From Opisthocomus hoazin (taxonomy: Eukaryota > Chordata > Aves > Opisthocomiformes > Opisthocomidae): a stretch of 64,000 nt of DNA. Below the pieces are notes generated by a model that saw only the letters and a list, made by a program, of their open reading frames with translations, was not told where the DNA came from and made no database searches. This document shows, piece by piece, positions 48,301 to 59,700 of the stretch (position 1 is the stretch's first letter; each line of letters opens with the position of its first letter). The stretch spans positions 77,304,504-77,368,503 of the forward strand of contig NC_134414.1 of assembly GCF_030867145.1 (NCBI RefSeq). The letters run 5' to 3'. Position numbers and translations under genes: made by a program.

Positions 48301-49844
48301 TTTGATCAACAAAGCTTTGTTTGGTACACAAAAAGAAAAGCAACTGCTCTGCGTAACATTAACCAGCATTAACATACAAGAGAGAACTCACCGTACTTCA
48401 CACAGACATACCAGAACAAAACCAATTAAAAATATACAATTTCACTCCTAAAATTATTTTTTCCATGAAGAATAATTTTGGTAAAGTTATGAAAACTTGA
48501 CATGCTATCTTTTCACATCTCTTCTGAAGACAAACATGATATTGCAAAGGCTTCTCTGAAGATTTCCACCATACCAAAATCAAAGTAAGACTTATAAGAA
48601 ATCCAGGATGAGGAAAGTAAAAGAAAAAGACTTGGTTTTTTTGCTCTTTTTCTGGAAGTTAAAATCATCTAATTTCTTCTCTGTCTTTGGATGAGGATCA
48701 TATTTCAGAGTTATTACTCACTCCTAATCTCCAACAAGATGAGCTCTATCCATGAGTACTTAATAGTGGCAGCTTGCCAAAAAAACCTGTCATTCAGCCG
48801 GCACTGTCTCCAGAACATAAAATCTGTGTTCATGCCAAACAGGGAAGAGCGTACATTTTCTCCTGTTTCTCAGCTTGACTTTGAGACTACCTAAAGCAGC
48901 CTCTTTCACTGGCTGTTTATATCCATGCCAGACGTGAGCAGGCAGTAGGAATAACAGGATTCTCGTTCCTGTCTGTGCGATTCCAAGAAGAGATGTGCAG
49001 CTAGAGGTGCTGTAAATAAGAACTCCTATCTTGGGCTATAAGAAAACGTAAGGGGTCATTTCTTTCATATGATTTTGTTAGTGGAATAAAGAAAAGCATA
49101 GTTAGCCGTGTAATACCTTGACATTTTAACTTTACAATGTTTGTAAACCAGTTAATATGTTAGTCCTGGCGTTAAAAAACAGGAGCGAGTTCAGACGGGT
49201 TGATTATACGTGTGAAGCTAATGGTTGGCACTGTCAAGAAACAAGTGTAATGTTAAAGGTAATATTTATTCTGGACAATACAACTGGCACATATATCTTA
49301 CGGATACATATGTAAATTAGATGGGTTTTTGGTAGAAGGTAAGGTTTAATTAGAGGAAGGCTATTTTCATAAGATGAAGTCTTTCTTATCTAACACTTGT
49401 TCTTGTCAAGCCAGAGGGATTGTATGGCAGTTGTTGGAGTTTTCATCTGTGAAAGTGTCTCCTTGGATATTAGTTTCTGAAAGAGATGAACCTAATTAGA
49501 GGTGTTCAGCTGAGCTCCCTAAGCTCGCTGTCTATCCTGGCTGATCAGCTGTGGCAGCTTTAGAATACCCGTCATCTCTCCTGGGACTGGACTGACAAGG
49601 CATGGCTGCTTGGCTTTGTCACTGAAATCTTTTGACCTGTAAGCATTGCTCGTGCTGCCTTTCCCTGACTTTCTCTGAGGCATTTGGATTAATCAGGGGA
49701 GAGGCTTATACTGCATGTGTGCTGATGGGCCCAGGGAGGTTTGAATAAAAGATAGTAAAGGGTGCTTTAAAACCAAAGAATTCCTCTCAAACCAACAATG
49801 GGAGGTATTACTGGATATGTCAGAGTATGCCAATTTTTGATACT
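45341..49844. other. Intergenic between LIPT1 and TSGA10; no gene recognised
   Basis: AT-rich sequence with short overlapping frames only. No mammalian C2orf15-like gene, RNA gene or named repeat was recognised. Confidence 0.45.
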
Positions 49845-50245
49845 CATAGAAACATACAATAGTTTGGGTTGGAAGGGACCTTTAAAGGTCATCTAGTCCA
49901 ACCCCCCTGCAGTGAGCAGGGACACCACTAACTAGACCAGGTTGCTCAGAGCCCCGTCCAGCCTGGCCTTGAATGTTTCCAGGGATGGGGCCTCCAGCAC
50001 CTCTCTGGGCAACCTGTGCCAGTGTTTCACCACTGTAAACAATTTCTTCCTTATATCTAATCTAAATCTACCCTCTTTCAGCTTGAAGCCATTACTCCTT
50101 ATCCTATCGCTCCATGCCCTTGTAAAAAGTCCCTCTCCAGCTTAATTGCAGGCCCCTTCAGGTCCTGGAAGGCTGCAGTAAGGTCTCCCCACAGCCTTCT
50201 CTTCTCCAGGCTGAACAGCCCCAACTCTCTCATCCTGTCACTCAC
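49845..50245 (-). mobile_element. CR1 LINE 3'-end fragment
   Basis: Minus-strand CR1 C-terminus and 3' UTR. The tail is at the left (ATAGAAACATACAATAGTTT), and [21 protein letters not shown] is readable near 50170-50240. 5'-truncated. Confidence 0.92.
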
Positions 50246-51089
50246 CGTATTCACCAACCTCCCTGTCTCCGTTCCCAGAACTGAACTGTTATTTGAGGAA
50301 GTCATCTTTTTATTTGCTGAGGTCTAGACAGAACATTATGTCGCTTGATAAGACGTTTGACTTAGCTCCCCACAACAGAAACCATTCAAAAAGATATAGC
50401 AGCAACCGGTGACTCAATATTCATTTATATTTAAAACAAAAAAAGAAATACGAGCACCTTTTCTTGACTTTAGTAATGTTTATTAAGGAACTATGCTGTA
50501 AGTCATAAACGTAATACCTGAAAGTTTAATTTTCATGGAAAAGTTACTCAAAAACTTCCCAAGGTGAAACCAAGTGGAGAAGTAATTTAAATTTCTAAGA
50601 AGGCAATGCTCGTAAATATTTGTGTCAGAATTAACAGAAAAAGGGGTTTACTGATAATTTTGTACACGATTTTGCAGTGCATCAGGGTTTTTTTACCTTT
50701 TTTTACCATTATTTCTAACCTTTCATTTGGTTTTGCCTGTAGCATTTCAGTCATACACACCTGTGAGGTCAACAGGTACCGCGATCATCTTTGAACACAA
50801 GATTAAGGAGAACGAAAGCAGAGAGACTGCACGCTCGCCACACAGAGCTGCTGAGCTGGGCTGGTGTGCGGGTGCTGCGCCAGAAGCTGGGGCGTCCCTC
50901 ACAGCTGCTGGGCTCCTGTCCCGCAGGACCCGCAGCCTCAGGGGGAAGGCCCGCAGTGTGAGAACGCAATGGTTACGGACAGCTTCTCCTTCACGGGGAC
51001 AGCCGGAGTCGGGGTTTCTACGGCTCTTCCAACCACCCAGACTAGCCAAGGCTTTCACCCCGCTACCTGCAAGAAGACGAACCTGCTCC

Positions 51090-51545
51090 CGCTGCGGAGA
51101 GCTTCGCCCCACCGCGGCCGCGGGGAGCCGAGGCGATGCCCGCTGGCGCGGGGGCCGGCGGGCCGCCCCCAGGGCTGAGGAGACAGCCTTCGGAGAGCTG
51201 GGGGCGCGCCCCGGGCAGGCGGACGGGAGCGCACCCTCCCCGGCCCGCTCGGCGGGCTGAGGGGGGCGGTTGGCGCCGTTGCCAGGCGCGCAGGGAAGGC
51301 GGAGGGAGGCGGCCGTTGGGGCGTGGCGCCCCCCCGCGGAGCGGAGAGCTCCCCAGCGCGGCGGCGGCAGGGGGTGAATGCGCGGGGCCGGCGGGGCCGG
51401 CGGCGGTGGCGGGTCCTTCGCGTGAGCCGGAGGGGGAGAGCGCCGGGTCGGCGGGGCTCGCCTCGGCGCCCCAGCCCGGCTGCCCCGTGAGCCCGCGGGC
51501 CGGCGTGCGGCCGGCGGCGGGCGTTTGAGGTGCTGGTGCGGTGTG
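51090..51545 (+). promoter_or_regulatory. CpG island, probable TSGA10 promoter
   Basis: Strongly GC- and CpG-rich, and upstream of all TSGA10-like exons. The long minus-strand frame across it (50747-51589) is explained by base composition. No start site can be fixed by eye. Confidence 0.6.
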
Positions 51546-51761
51546 CGCGGTGGAGAAGGGGGAAGGGGGCAGCTGAAACGGTTCAGCACCGAAATACCGG
51601 GAACTGCGTTACTGCAGCTCCCAGGGTGGGGGTGAGGCGTGTCAGCGGCGGCAGCGGAGCCTTACCACTTCGCAGCAAGTGCACATAAAAGCTATTTCAG
51701 GAAATACAAATATTATCCTGCCTCCTAAGAAGTTCTCTTTCCCAAGTTGAGTAAAAGTAGT

Positions 51762-51830
51762 ATGATGAGTGAGCGAGTGCTATGTATTCTATCTAATTTT
51801 GAGTCGTCAGTGCTCAGCGAGGAACAGAAG
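51762..51830 (+). CDS. TSGA10: Candidate first coding exon of TSGA10
   Basis: ATG ATG opens 23 codons (MMSERVLCILSNFESSVLSE...) ending in AAG|GTACCG in phase 0, the phase needed to join the next coiled-coil exon at 53664. A pyrimidine-rich acceptor (TTCTCTTTCCCAAG) lies just before, at 51746. I cannot match it to a known TSGA10 exon, so it is only a candidate based on position, phase and splice signals. Confidence 0.3.
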
Positions 51831-52754
51831 GTACCGATAGCTTGCGAATGACTCTGATTTGTTCCCTTCCCTTTCTGGAAAGATTAGGGCAGTGCATGTA
51901 ACCGGACAAAACTGTAAGTGCCTCTTTCAGAGAGAACAGAACATTAGGATGGGATTCACCCTGTCTGATTGGACGTGTCAGCACTGATGATGGCTTTAAC
52001 AGAGATGTCTAGGCTGTCTTTATTGCCAGAGGTACTCCTGGGGCATGATTAATTTTAGGATGAATGCCTAAAATCGATTGTGGGAATCACTTTCTAGACG
52101 TGCCTCTTTGTAGGTACCCAAAATTAAGTCAGCATACTCATAAACAAAACTGTAACTTATATTGGTGCTTAAAAACACCTCGAGGCTGGTGGTCAGGCTG
52201 ATACTTGGTGGCAGAGATTTGTTTCAGCTGAAGTTGGAGGTGGTAGCGAAGTAACTCAGCAAACCGGCTGTGCAAAATCTACTTGAAACTCTTGAATCTG
52301 GGCATGAAGAGAAACTCTTGTGGTCATCCTGGTGGTGATAACTTCCTGCTGGTGGGTAACTGAATGTTCATATTCTGTTGTTAGACCTGTGGGCTACTTC
52401 CCGTATTGTAAGAAGAGCAGACTGTGAGGCATCTGTGTGCTTGCCACTTGCCCTGTCTCACTCTGGCTCGTTCATCTTCCGCTGAGGGACTCATTCCAGC
52501 GACCCTACTTTATCATAGTTATTCTGAGAAAACTGCCGGAGACCGCTCCATCCTCTTCCTTCTTGTACTTCAAAGTGTTTGTGGATTTGTGAGGAAACAT
52601 GAGTGGCAGCCCTGTGAGTTGATGATAACTAGCTCCATATCCCTATGTTCAGCTGAACTGAACAGAATTTTAACATTTACAAGTGTTTCTGGCCTTGCTC
52701 TGTATTTGAGAGGATGCGGATAGATGGAGATAACTTGCAAGTTATGTTTGTGTT

Positions 52755-53154
52755 TGTCCTCGGTTTGGCCAGGACAGGGTTAATTTTCACCGGACTCCAG
52801 GAAGGGGCACAGCCGGGGGGGTGGGGGCTGACCCCACCTGGCCAAACAGAGCCCGGTATTCCATACCCTGTGACGTCACGCTGGGTTCCGGTGGGGGGGG
52901 GGTGGCGCGGCGGGGAACGCACTCGAGGCTTGGGGGGGCGCGGTGCCGGTGCTGTCTGGGTCGTGCGGTTCGTTGTTGTGTTTTCTCCTTATCTGTACCG
53001 TTGTTGTTCCTGTTTCCCTCTGCTGTTCTGTTAAACTGCCCGTATCCCGACCCACCGGTTTCTGCCTCTTTCTTTCCATTCTCCTCCGCACGCCGGCAGG
53101 GGGAGGGGCGGCCGCGTGGCGCTTTTGTTGCCGGCGGCAGCCGAAACCAAAACA
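52755..53154 (+). mobile_element. Solo LTR (400 bp) with 5-bp target duplication
   Basis: Begins TGTCCTCGGTTTGGCC, ends ACCAAAACA, and is flanked by GTGTT at 52750-52754 and 53155-53159. It resembles a common avian LTR family (GGCCAGGACAGGGTTAATTTTC near the 5' end; ACTGCCCGTATCCCGACCCAC in the 3' half). It holds a full cAMP-response-type palindrome TGACGTCA near 52871. Sense to TSGA10 and just upstream of its first firm exon. No internal retroviral part remains. Confidence 0.88.
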
Positions 53155-53663
53155 GTGTTTCTTGTTATCATGTATTCCTTTAATTTTGATATAGGTAAAA
53201 TACGAAAAAGAAGTTAAACTGTAGCGTTCTCCTCCCTGGTTTATATTGCTGGAACAACTGTCATGAGCTAGAGCAGAATGCAATTACAAGACAAGAGCAG
53301 AGGTTGTTTGTAACTTATGATTTTTTTTTTATGGCTGTGAGTATTTTTTGATAGTATGCTATTGAGTTTTGAGTCTATAAAGCCTTAAGTGATCGGAGAC
53401 ATTTTCTCTCACAGTACTATGGGAGAATAACTGTAGTGGCAGCCCAGCTTGAGACAGGTTCTAGCATAAACATTAAGGATTAGATTCTCCATTGTCCAGA
53501 ACACTTCAAAATTAATCTGTTTAGAATGGTGCTAGGAGTGTGCATATTCCTCATTTGTGAATGACTTTTTTGTTTTTAAGTGTAAATTACTTCCTATTAC
53601 AAAATCATCCCTTCAAATCTTTGAAGATGAGGTAAAATACTTTCTTCCTTCTTGTCTTCATAG

Positions 53664-53849
53664 ATTGAAGATCTGAAGATAAACCATGAACTAAGGCAAC
53701 ATGTCACACAACTGGAAAGTCAAGTGGATAGGTTCACCTGCAAAAATGATCATCTGTGTAAGCAACTTGCTGTAATTGGCAAGCTATCTGAGCAGCTGGA
53801 AGAAGAATTGCTACTGAATACTGCTGATAAGGAGCTTGAGGAAGCAAAG
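53664..53849 (+). CDS. TSGA10: TSGA10 upstream coiled-coil exon, CEP135-like
   Basis: A 62-codon exon in phase 0/0 between TCATAG and GTATCT. Its translation (NDHLCKQLAVIGKLSEQLE ... NTADKELEEAK) resembles human CEP135 around NKNEKLCQELTEIDQLAQQLE ... ETADKELGEAK. TSGA10 and CEP135 are known paralogues, but mammalian TSGA10 starts downstream of this part. Uninterrupted heptad-type sequence. It is either a real avian N-terminal exon or a surviving relic of the ancestral longer gene. Confidence 0.75.
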
Positions 53850-54581
53850 GTATCTACTTATTTGAATTAATGTTGTGCAGTGATATTTTAATGTTGTTTG
53901 CTAATATTATGGGAAACTGTTTTCGGTGTTTTTTTGGCCTTTTGGGCTGAATTTCTAGCTTTCATCTCTGCTTTGAAGTGTATTTGTTGGGATGAAGGAG
54001 GAGCAGGTTCTGGCACCTGTGGTATTTTTCAAGTGTAGAATGGTTCAAGGAATAAAATCACACTTGCGGTTGGAAAGAATGTTATTAAAGTGAAAATTGC
54101 TTTGGATTTCACAGGATAATGGAAAATGCATTCTATGCACATGCAATTACATGATTTAGTGGTGATGGTCAGATGGGAGAAAGCATATTCTTTATTTGCC
54201 ATTAGTGTAACTACATACTTATTTCTTTACCCCATAGGTATAGTCAAACTGTCCCTGTCTTCAAAAGTTTCTCGGTAAGACCTTTCTGGGAAAAGGTATC
54301 CCATGCTTCCTTTTTCATTCACTCACCTGGGAGTAACTCAACTGTTACTGTTTTTCCTAACCCTGGACTTCATCTGAAGACAAAACTTTAAACTGATTCC
54401 CTTCCACATTAAGTTTATTGTTACTAAATGTTATGTTTTCAGCCCAGTCAAACTAGAAAACATGTACAAAATGCTCCTTTGGACTAGAACAGTTGAGCTA
54501 AAATGCTGGATTGACATTAATGATAATAAAAATTAATGCATCTCATCAGTATTTTTATGGTTGATTTAAATTCGACACCAG

Positions 54582-54629
54582 CAGAACAAGATAAAGAAAC
54601 TGGAACACACAGTGAAAACACTAAAATCT
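54582..54629 (+). CDS. TSGA10: Possible small TSGA10 coiled-coil exon
   Basis: Sixteen codons (QNKIKKLEHTVKTLKS) in phase 0/0 between CACCAG and a perfect GTGAGT donor. In CEP135 the segment after ADKELGEAK is KEIKRKLSEMQDLEETMAKLQ, which is similar in character. The acceptor has a weak pyrimidine tract. Confidence 0.4.
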
Positions 54630-56031
54630 GTGAGTTAAACATGTATCCTTAATATACGTGTATGTATGAAATCAGGCCATTTCCACATGAAATGAATACT
54701 TATAGACATGAATTTCACTTTGTTTTCAGTGATAACAGACAAGTCATAGAATGGATAAACATGTCTGTTTTCACTTGTAGTTCTCTGTCTCTATATGGGT
54801 GGGAATCTGTTTCTGTTTTGCAGCTAGCCTGTAATGATTATGCTTTTGAGACTCTTAATAATTTTTTTTACGAAATTGCATATAACTGTTTTGAATACCT
54901 TGTAAATCACTCGCAAAACAGAAAGAAGGAACATTCTTTTATTTAACATTTTTTCTTAATATTTTGTCTTCCTTAAGGTGTTATGATACTGTTGGAATAT
55001 TTTGAAATGTGTACAGCGTTGTAATTGTAGAAATATTTTCCAGTGGCAAATCTAACTTAAATTAACATTTGAAAATATTAAGTGGACTAATTCACTTGCT
55101 TCCAGTATAAAATGGTAGGGGATGTTTTTATGTGTTCAAGATAATAATTTTTTACTGTGATTCAAAGATTTGTCTCAAATTTCAGGAGAGGGAGAGTTTG
55201 TTTTTTTTCTTCCTAGTGTAAAATATATTTGACCTTATGCCACCATCCTGCAAAGAACCCCCACTGGAAAAAAAACACTCTGACCCTGTAGAACTTAATT
55301 GCCCCTGAAAGATTTTAATCCTTCAGCCAGAAAGTTTGGGACTTGATAGCTAGATTCACTGAGAGATTTAAGTGATTAATTTATAAGTTTTCAGGGATTT
55401 AAAGACTTGCTTCTGCATGTGTCTTAATAAAAATAAGAAATTTGCAGAGTTTAGTATTCCCTGCGTGCTTAAACTTCCACCAGTCCAGGTACTTCCAACA
55501 GATAGATTGTAACCGAGAGGGATTTGGTGTGCAGTTCTGAACTTTGGAATTGCAGTTCACCTTCAAAATCTGTTTTAGGCCCCTATGTGACCTTCTGGAT
55601 TTCACTTATATTTATTTGCACTTTATTTCCATTTCAAAAATTCACCTTTCATGGACCTTAAAAAAACATAATGGCCTATTTTTTTTTTATATTTAAAAGT
55701 TCATTAGATATTTCAATACAAACCTACTTAATTCTCCTCCTTAGTTGTGAACAGATAGATTCCAAGTTAATTAACATTTAGCTTTTACGTCCTTTTCTGT
55801 CCTGTTAGATCAATTTCAGAAGGATATTCAGACATATTCTGTGATACAACAAAAAATGAGAAAATACAGACATTCAGAAGTGACTTCAAAGTATTAAATG
55901 GATATTTATTTTAACTAGATATCTACTTCATCTTCATTTTAAAGAGTATGTTTAGCTGTTTTACCCTGAAGTATCATTAATTACAAAAATTCTATTTCGG
56001 TGAATGAATTCTCTAAGTTTTGCATGTGCAG

Positions 56032-56156
56032 GTTATTTTACAAACAGAAGCTGAAATAAAGCAAGGGAAGTCACCCTCAAGGCTTGATACCTTTATTAAG
56101 ACTTTGGAAGAGGATGTGTAGACTACTATAAAAGTGAGGCTGAGAATCTGCTGAAG
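56032..56156 (+). pseudogene. TSGA10: TSGA10 upstream exon, CEP135-like, with a two-base frame disruption
   Basis: Between TGTGCAG and GTATTTAG, 125 nt long. The first part reads SPSRLDTFIKTLEEDV, matching CEP135 SPSRLDTFLKGIEEERDYYK. Then a stop (TAG) appears, while the continuation DYYKSEAENLLK is in another frame. Exons around it are in phase 0, and 125 is two more than a multiple of three, so an extra GT within GATGTGTAG explains the break. It could be a true relic exon, an individual-specific allele or an assembly error. Confidence 0.65.
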
Positions 56157-56723
56157 GTATTTAGAAACGCATTTTCAAGTCCTAGGCGTACGTCTGCTGT
56201 GGCAGCATGTCCAAAAAATTTTCGTCCATGCAGGTGAGCTTGGAAGACACTCTGGAAAAGCAGGAATTTATTTTTTTAAATGTTGGTTTATTTTACACTA
56301 AATTACCAAAGCCATAATTACCAGGAAGTAAAATTAATTGGTTATAAACAGAAGGAGACATGAGATAGGAATGGGCCAATAATGTGAACTCAACTGCCAC
56401 TTTACACTGCATGCATGTATGTCACTTTGAATGGTTACTGACAACTGCTTACATTTCACGTAATTATTAACGTGATTGTCAGTACCATTTGTGATAGACA
56501 TTTGCTGCTCAAAATAATTCAGTGCATTTTGTGTATTTTAGAAAATGTTATGTATATCTGGTCTCTAATGCTAAGAAATATGTATGTGCAGTCTTGACTG
56601 TCTAGAGGTTACTAGGTTGAAAGCTTGTTAAATCTTTTGCAGAAAATTCCAAACCAGATACAATAAGAAAGCATATCAAGTTTTGTTTCTCTGCTTTAAC
56701 CTTGTTTCGCCTTATTCTTTAAG

Positions 56724-59700
56724 GGAGCACGTTCTGATCCAAAAGTTTTGAAAATATTGAGAGAACGTGAAGAACTTAAGTCAACGCTGAAAAAATATGA
56801 GCGCTATGTGGCAGAAATTCAGGGTAACTTCAAAGTTTTAAGAGCTGAGAGAGACAAAATTGTCAATCTTTATGAACAGGTAATTTCATTTATATTTGTG
56901 TGATTAATTAAAATAACTTAAAGTGATGTGCAGGAAAAAAAATCCTGATTTTCTGTGAAAAAGAAAAAATGCAAAGCATTTGTTTAAAAAAAATAGAAAA
57001 AAAAGTTATGGAAGTTCTGTGGTTTGCATCTGTCAGTTAAATAGAGGTTTGTAAGTGCTGTCCTGAGTTAATGCTTTCCTGAGTCAGACAATATATGCAC
57101 AAATCATTATTTCACCTTTGATATTGCACAGTTTCTGGGATGCTCTGCATTACCAGCCATATGCTACAGTAACATATCACATTATCTATTCCATGTTTCT
57201 GTTATGCTGCTGTTTTTGAAAAACAGGCGCAGGAAGAGATCTCTCGACTTCGTCAGGAAGTTATCAGATGCCCCAGAGCTCCTAAAAGTACTGTGATAGC
57301 TCAAGCTGTGTTAAGACATGTGGAGATAGAAAGGGATACAGCACTGTCAGATTTCCGAAGGATGACTACGGAACGTGATAGTCTCAGGGAGCAGTTAAAG
57401 GTTTGATTCTTCCCCCCCTCCAGGTTATTTTAACATGAAAATTACTTAGTGGTGTAATTCAAGTTGCTAAAGATTTTTGTTCTAATCCTGAGAGTTAATT
57501 GCATTACATGTTTGTGGTGAGTTCAGACTTGTTCTATATGTGGTTTTGTTGTTGTTATTTGATACAGATTTCCCAACAGACTGCATTTAATGAAAAAGCT
57601 CATTTGGAACAGAGAATTGAAGAGCTAGAAACTACTATTCAAAATGTAAGTGAAAATAGTTATTTACGGAATTTTAAATGTAATACAGGTGATGTTTATG
57701 GTTAATCCTGCAGGACCAGCCTGACTGCTTTCTATCAGGAAAAAGCAGGCATAGAGCAGTGGATGTTCCTTACTAAGACTATAGCAAGGCTTTTGACACG
57801 GTTACCCACAGTGTTCTTGTATCCAGGTTAGGATGCTAATGTCTGGGTGGGTGGGCAGCTAGATGGGGGGAAATTTGATTGGATGGTCAGTCTTAGCAGG
57901 TAGCAGTTAGGTAGCATGTCATGCTTGGCCTGAAGAGCGTTAACGTGGAGCACCAGAGGTGTTTGTTCTGAGGCCTGTCCTGTTTAATATCTTTATCAGT
58001 GCCCTGAAGGAGGTAACCGAATGTGCGCTCACAAAGTTTGCAGATGACACCAAATTAGGGAAAACTGTTGATGTACTCAAGAATCATAGAATCATAGAAA
58101 GTTTTGGGTTGGAAGGGACTCCTAGAGGTCATCTAGTCCAACCCCCCCACAGCGAGCAGGGACACCACTAACTAGATCAGGTTGCTCAGAGCCCTGTCCA
58201 ACCTGGTCTTGAATGTTTCCAGGGATGGGGCCTCCACCACCTCTCTGGGCAACCCATTCCAGTGTTTCACAACCCTCATTGTAAAGAATTTCTTCCTTAT
58301 ATCCAGCCTAAACCTACTCTGTTTTAGTTTAAAACCATTACCCCTTGTCCTGTCACTGCTGTCTCTACTAAAAAGATTGTCCCCATCTTTCCTATAGGCT
58401 CTCTTTAAGTACTGAAATGCTGCAATCAGGTCTCCCTGCAGCCTTCTCTTCTCCAGGCTGAACAAGCCCAACTCTCTCAGCCTGTCCTCATAGGAGAGGT
58501 GCTCCAGCCCTCGGATCATTTTTGTAGCCCTCCTTTGGACCCGCTCCAACAGTTCCATGTCCTTCTTGTGCTGAGGGCTCCAGAGCGGAACGCAGTACTC
58601 CAGGTGAGGTCTCACCAGAGCAGAGTAGAGGGGCAGAATCACCTCTCTCGACCTGCTGGCCACGCTTTTCCTGATGCAGCCCAGGACACGGTTGGCCCTC
58701 TGGGCTGCCAGCGCACATTGCCGGCTCATGTCCAGCCTTTCGTCTGTCAGTACCCCCAAGTCCCTCTCAGCAGGGCTGCTCTCGATCCTTTCATCCCCCA
58801 GCCTGTATTGATAGCGGGGATTACCCCGACCCAGGTGTAGGACCTTGCACTTGGCCTTGTTGAACCTCATGAGGTTCACACAGGCCCACCTCTCCAGCTT
58901 GTCCAGGTCCCTCTGGATGGCATCCCGTCCTTCTGGTGTCTCGACTGTACCACTCAGCTTGGTGTCATCTGCAAACTTGCTGAGGGTACACTCGATGTCG
59001 CTGTCCATGTCATTGATAAATATATTGAACAGCAAAAAAGGGGTGTCATCATAGAGACCAAGACAGGTAGGAAGAATGGACGACAGGAACCTTATGAGGT
59101 CCAGCAAGGATGAATGCCAGGTTCTGAATTTGGGAAGAAGAGCCACTGGCAGCAGTACAAGTTGGGAACAAATGGCTTGGGACCAGCTCTGCTGAAAAGG
59201 CCCTGGAAGCCCTGGTGTAGAGCAGGCTGTACATGAGCCAGCAGTGGCAAAGAAGGTCAAGACTGTACTAGGCTGTGTGAACAGGACAGAGCCAGTAACT
59301 CAAGGGAAGTGATTGTCTCTCTTTGCTGAGCACTCATTAGACCACACCTGGAATACCACATCCAGTTTTGCCACCACAGTACAAGAAAAACATTGCTAAA
59401 CTGGAGCGAGATTAATAGAGGGCTCCTATAATACTTGGGTTTGGAACACTTTCTGTATGAGAGAAGGCTGCTGGAACTGGGCTTGTTCCACTTGGAGTAG
59501 AGGTGGCTTAAGAGGGACCTAAGTCCTGCAGGCCAGTACTCATCAAGAAGTCAGAAATAGGCTTTTCACAGCAGTGCATGGTGGAAGTATGAGCAACAAT
59601 GGGCATCAGCTGAAACAAGGAGGGTTCAGGCCAAATACAGGGAAGTACTTTCTTCACGTGAGGACAGTTGAGCAGTCTCCAGCCTTGGAGATTTTCAAGA

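Noticed and set aside
50747-51589. 280-codon minus-strand frame near 51 kb
   Set aside because: It lies over the CpG island and is rich in Arg/Ala/Pro, with no recognised domain. Base composition explains it.
55800-55893. Possible further TSGA10 exon after ATCAATTTCAG
   Set aside because: The reading resembles no CEP135 or TSGA10 stretch convincingly, and the donor (GTATTA) is poor.
58172-59260. 362-codon minus-strand frame as a host gene
   Set aside because: About 287 codons are CR1 ORF2; the extra N-terminal part reads the opposite strand of the older CR1.
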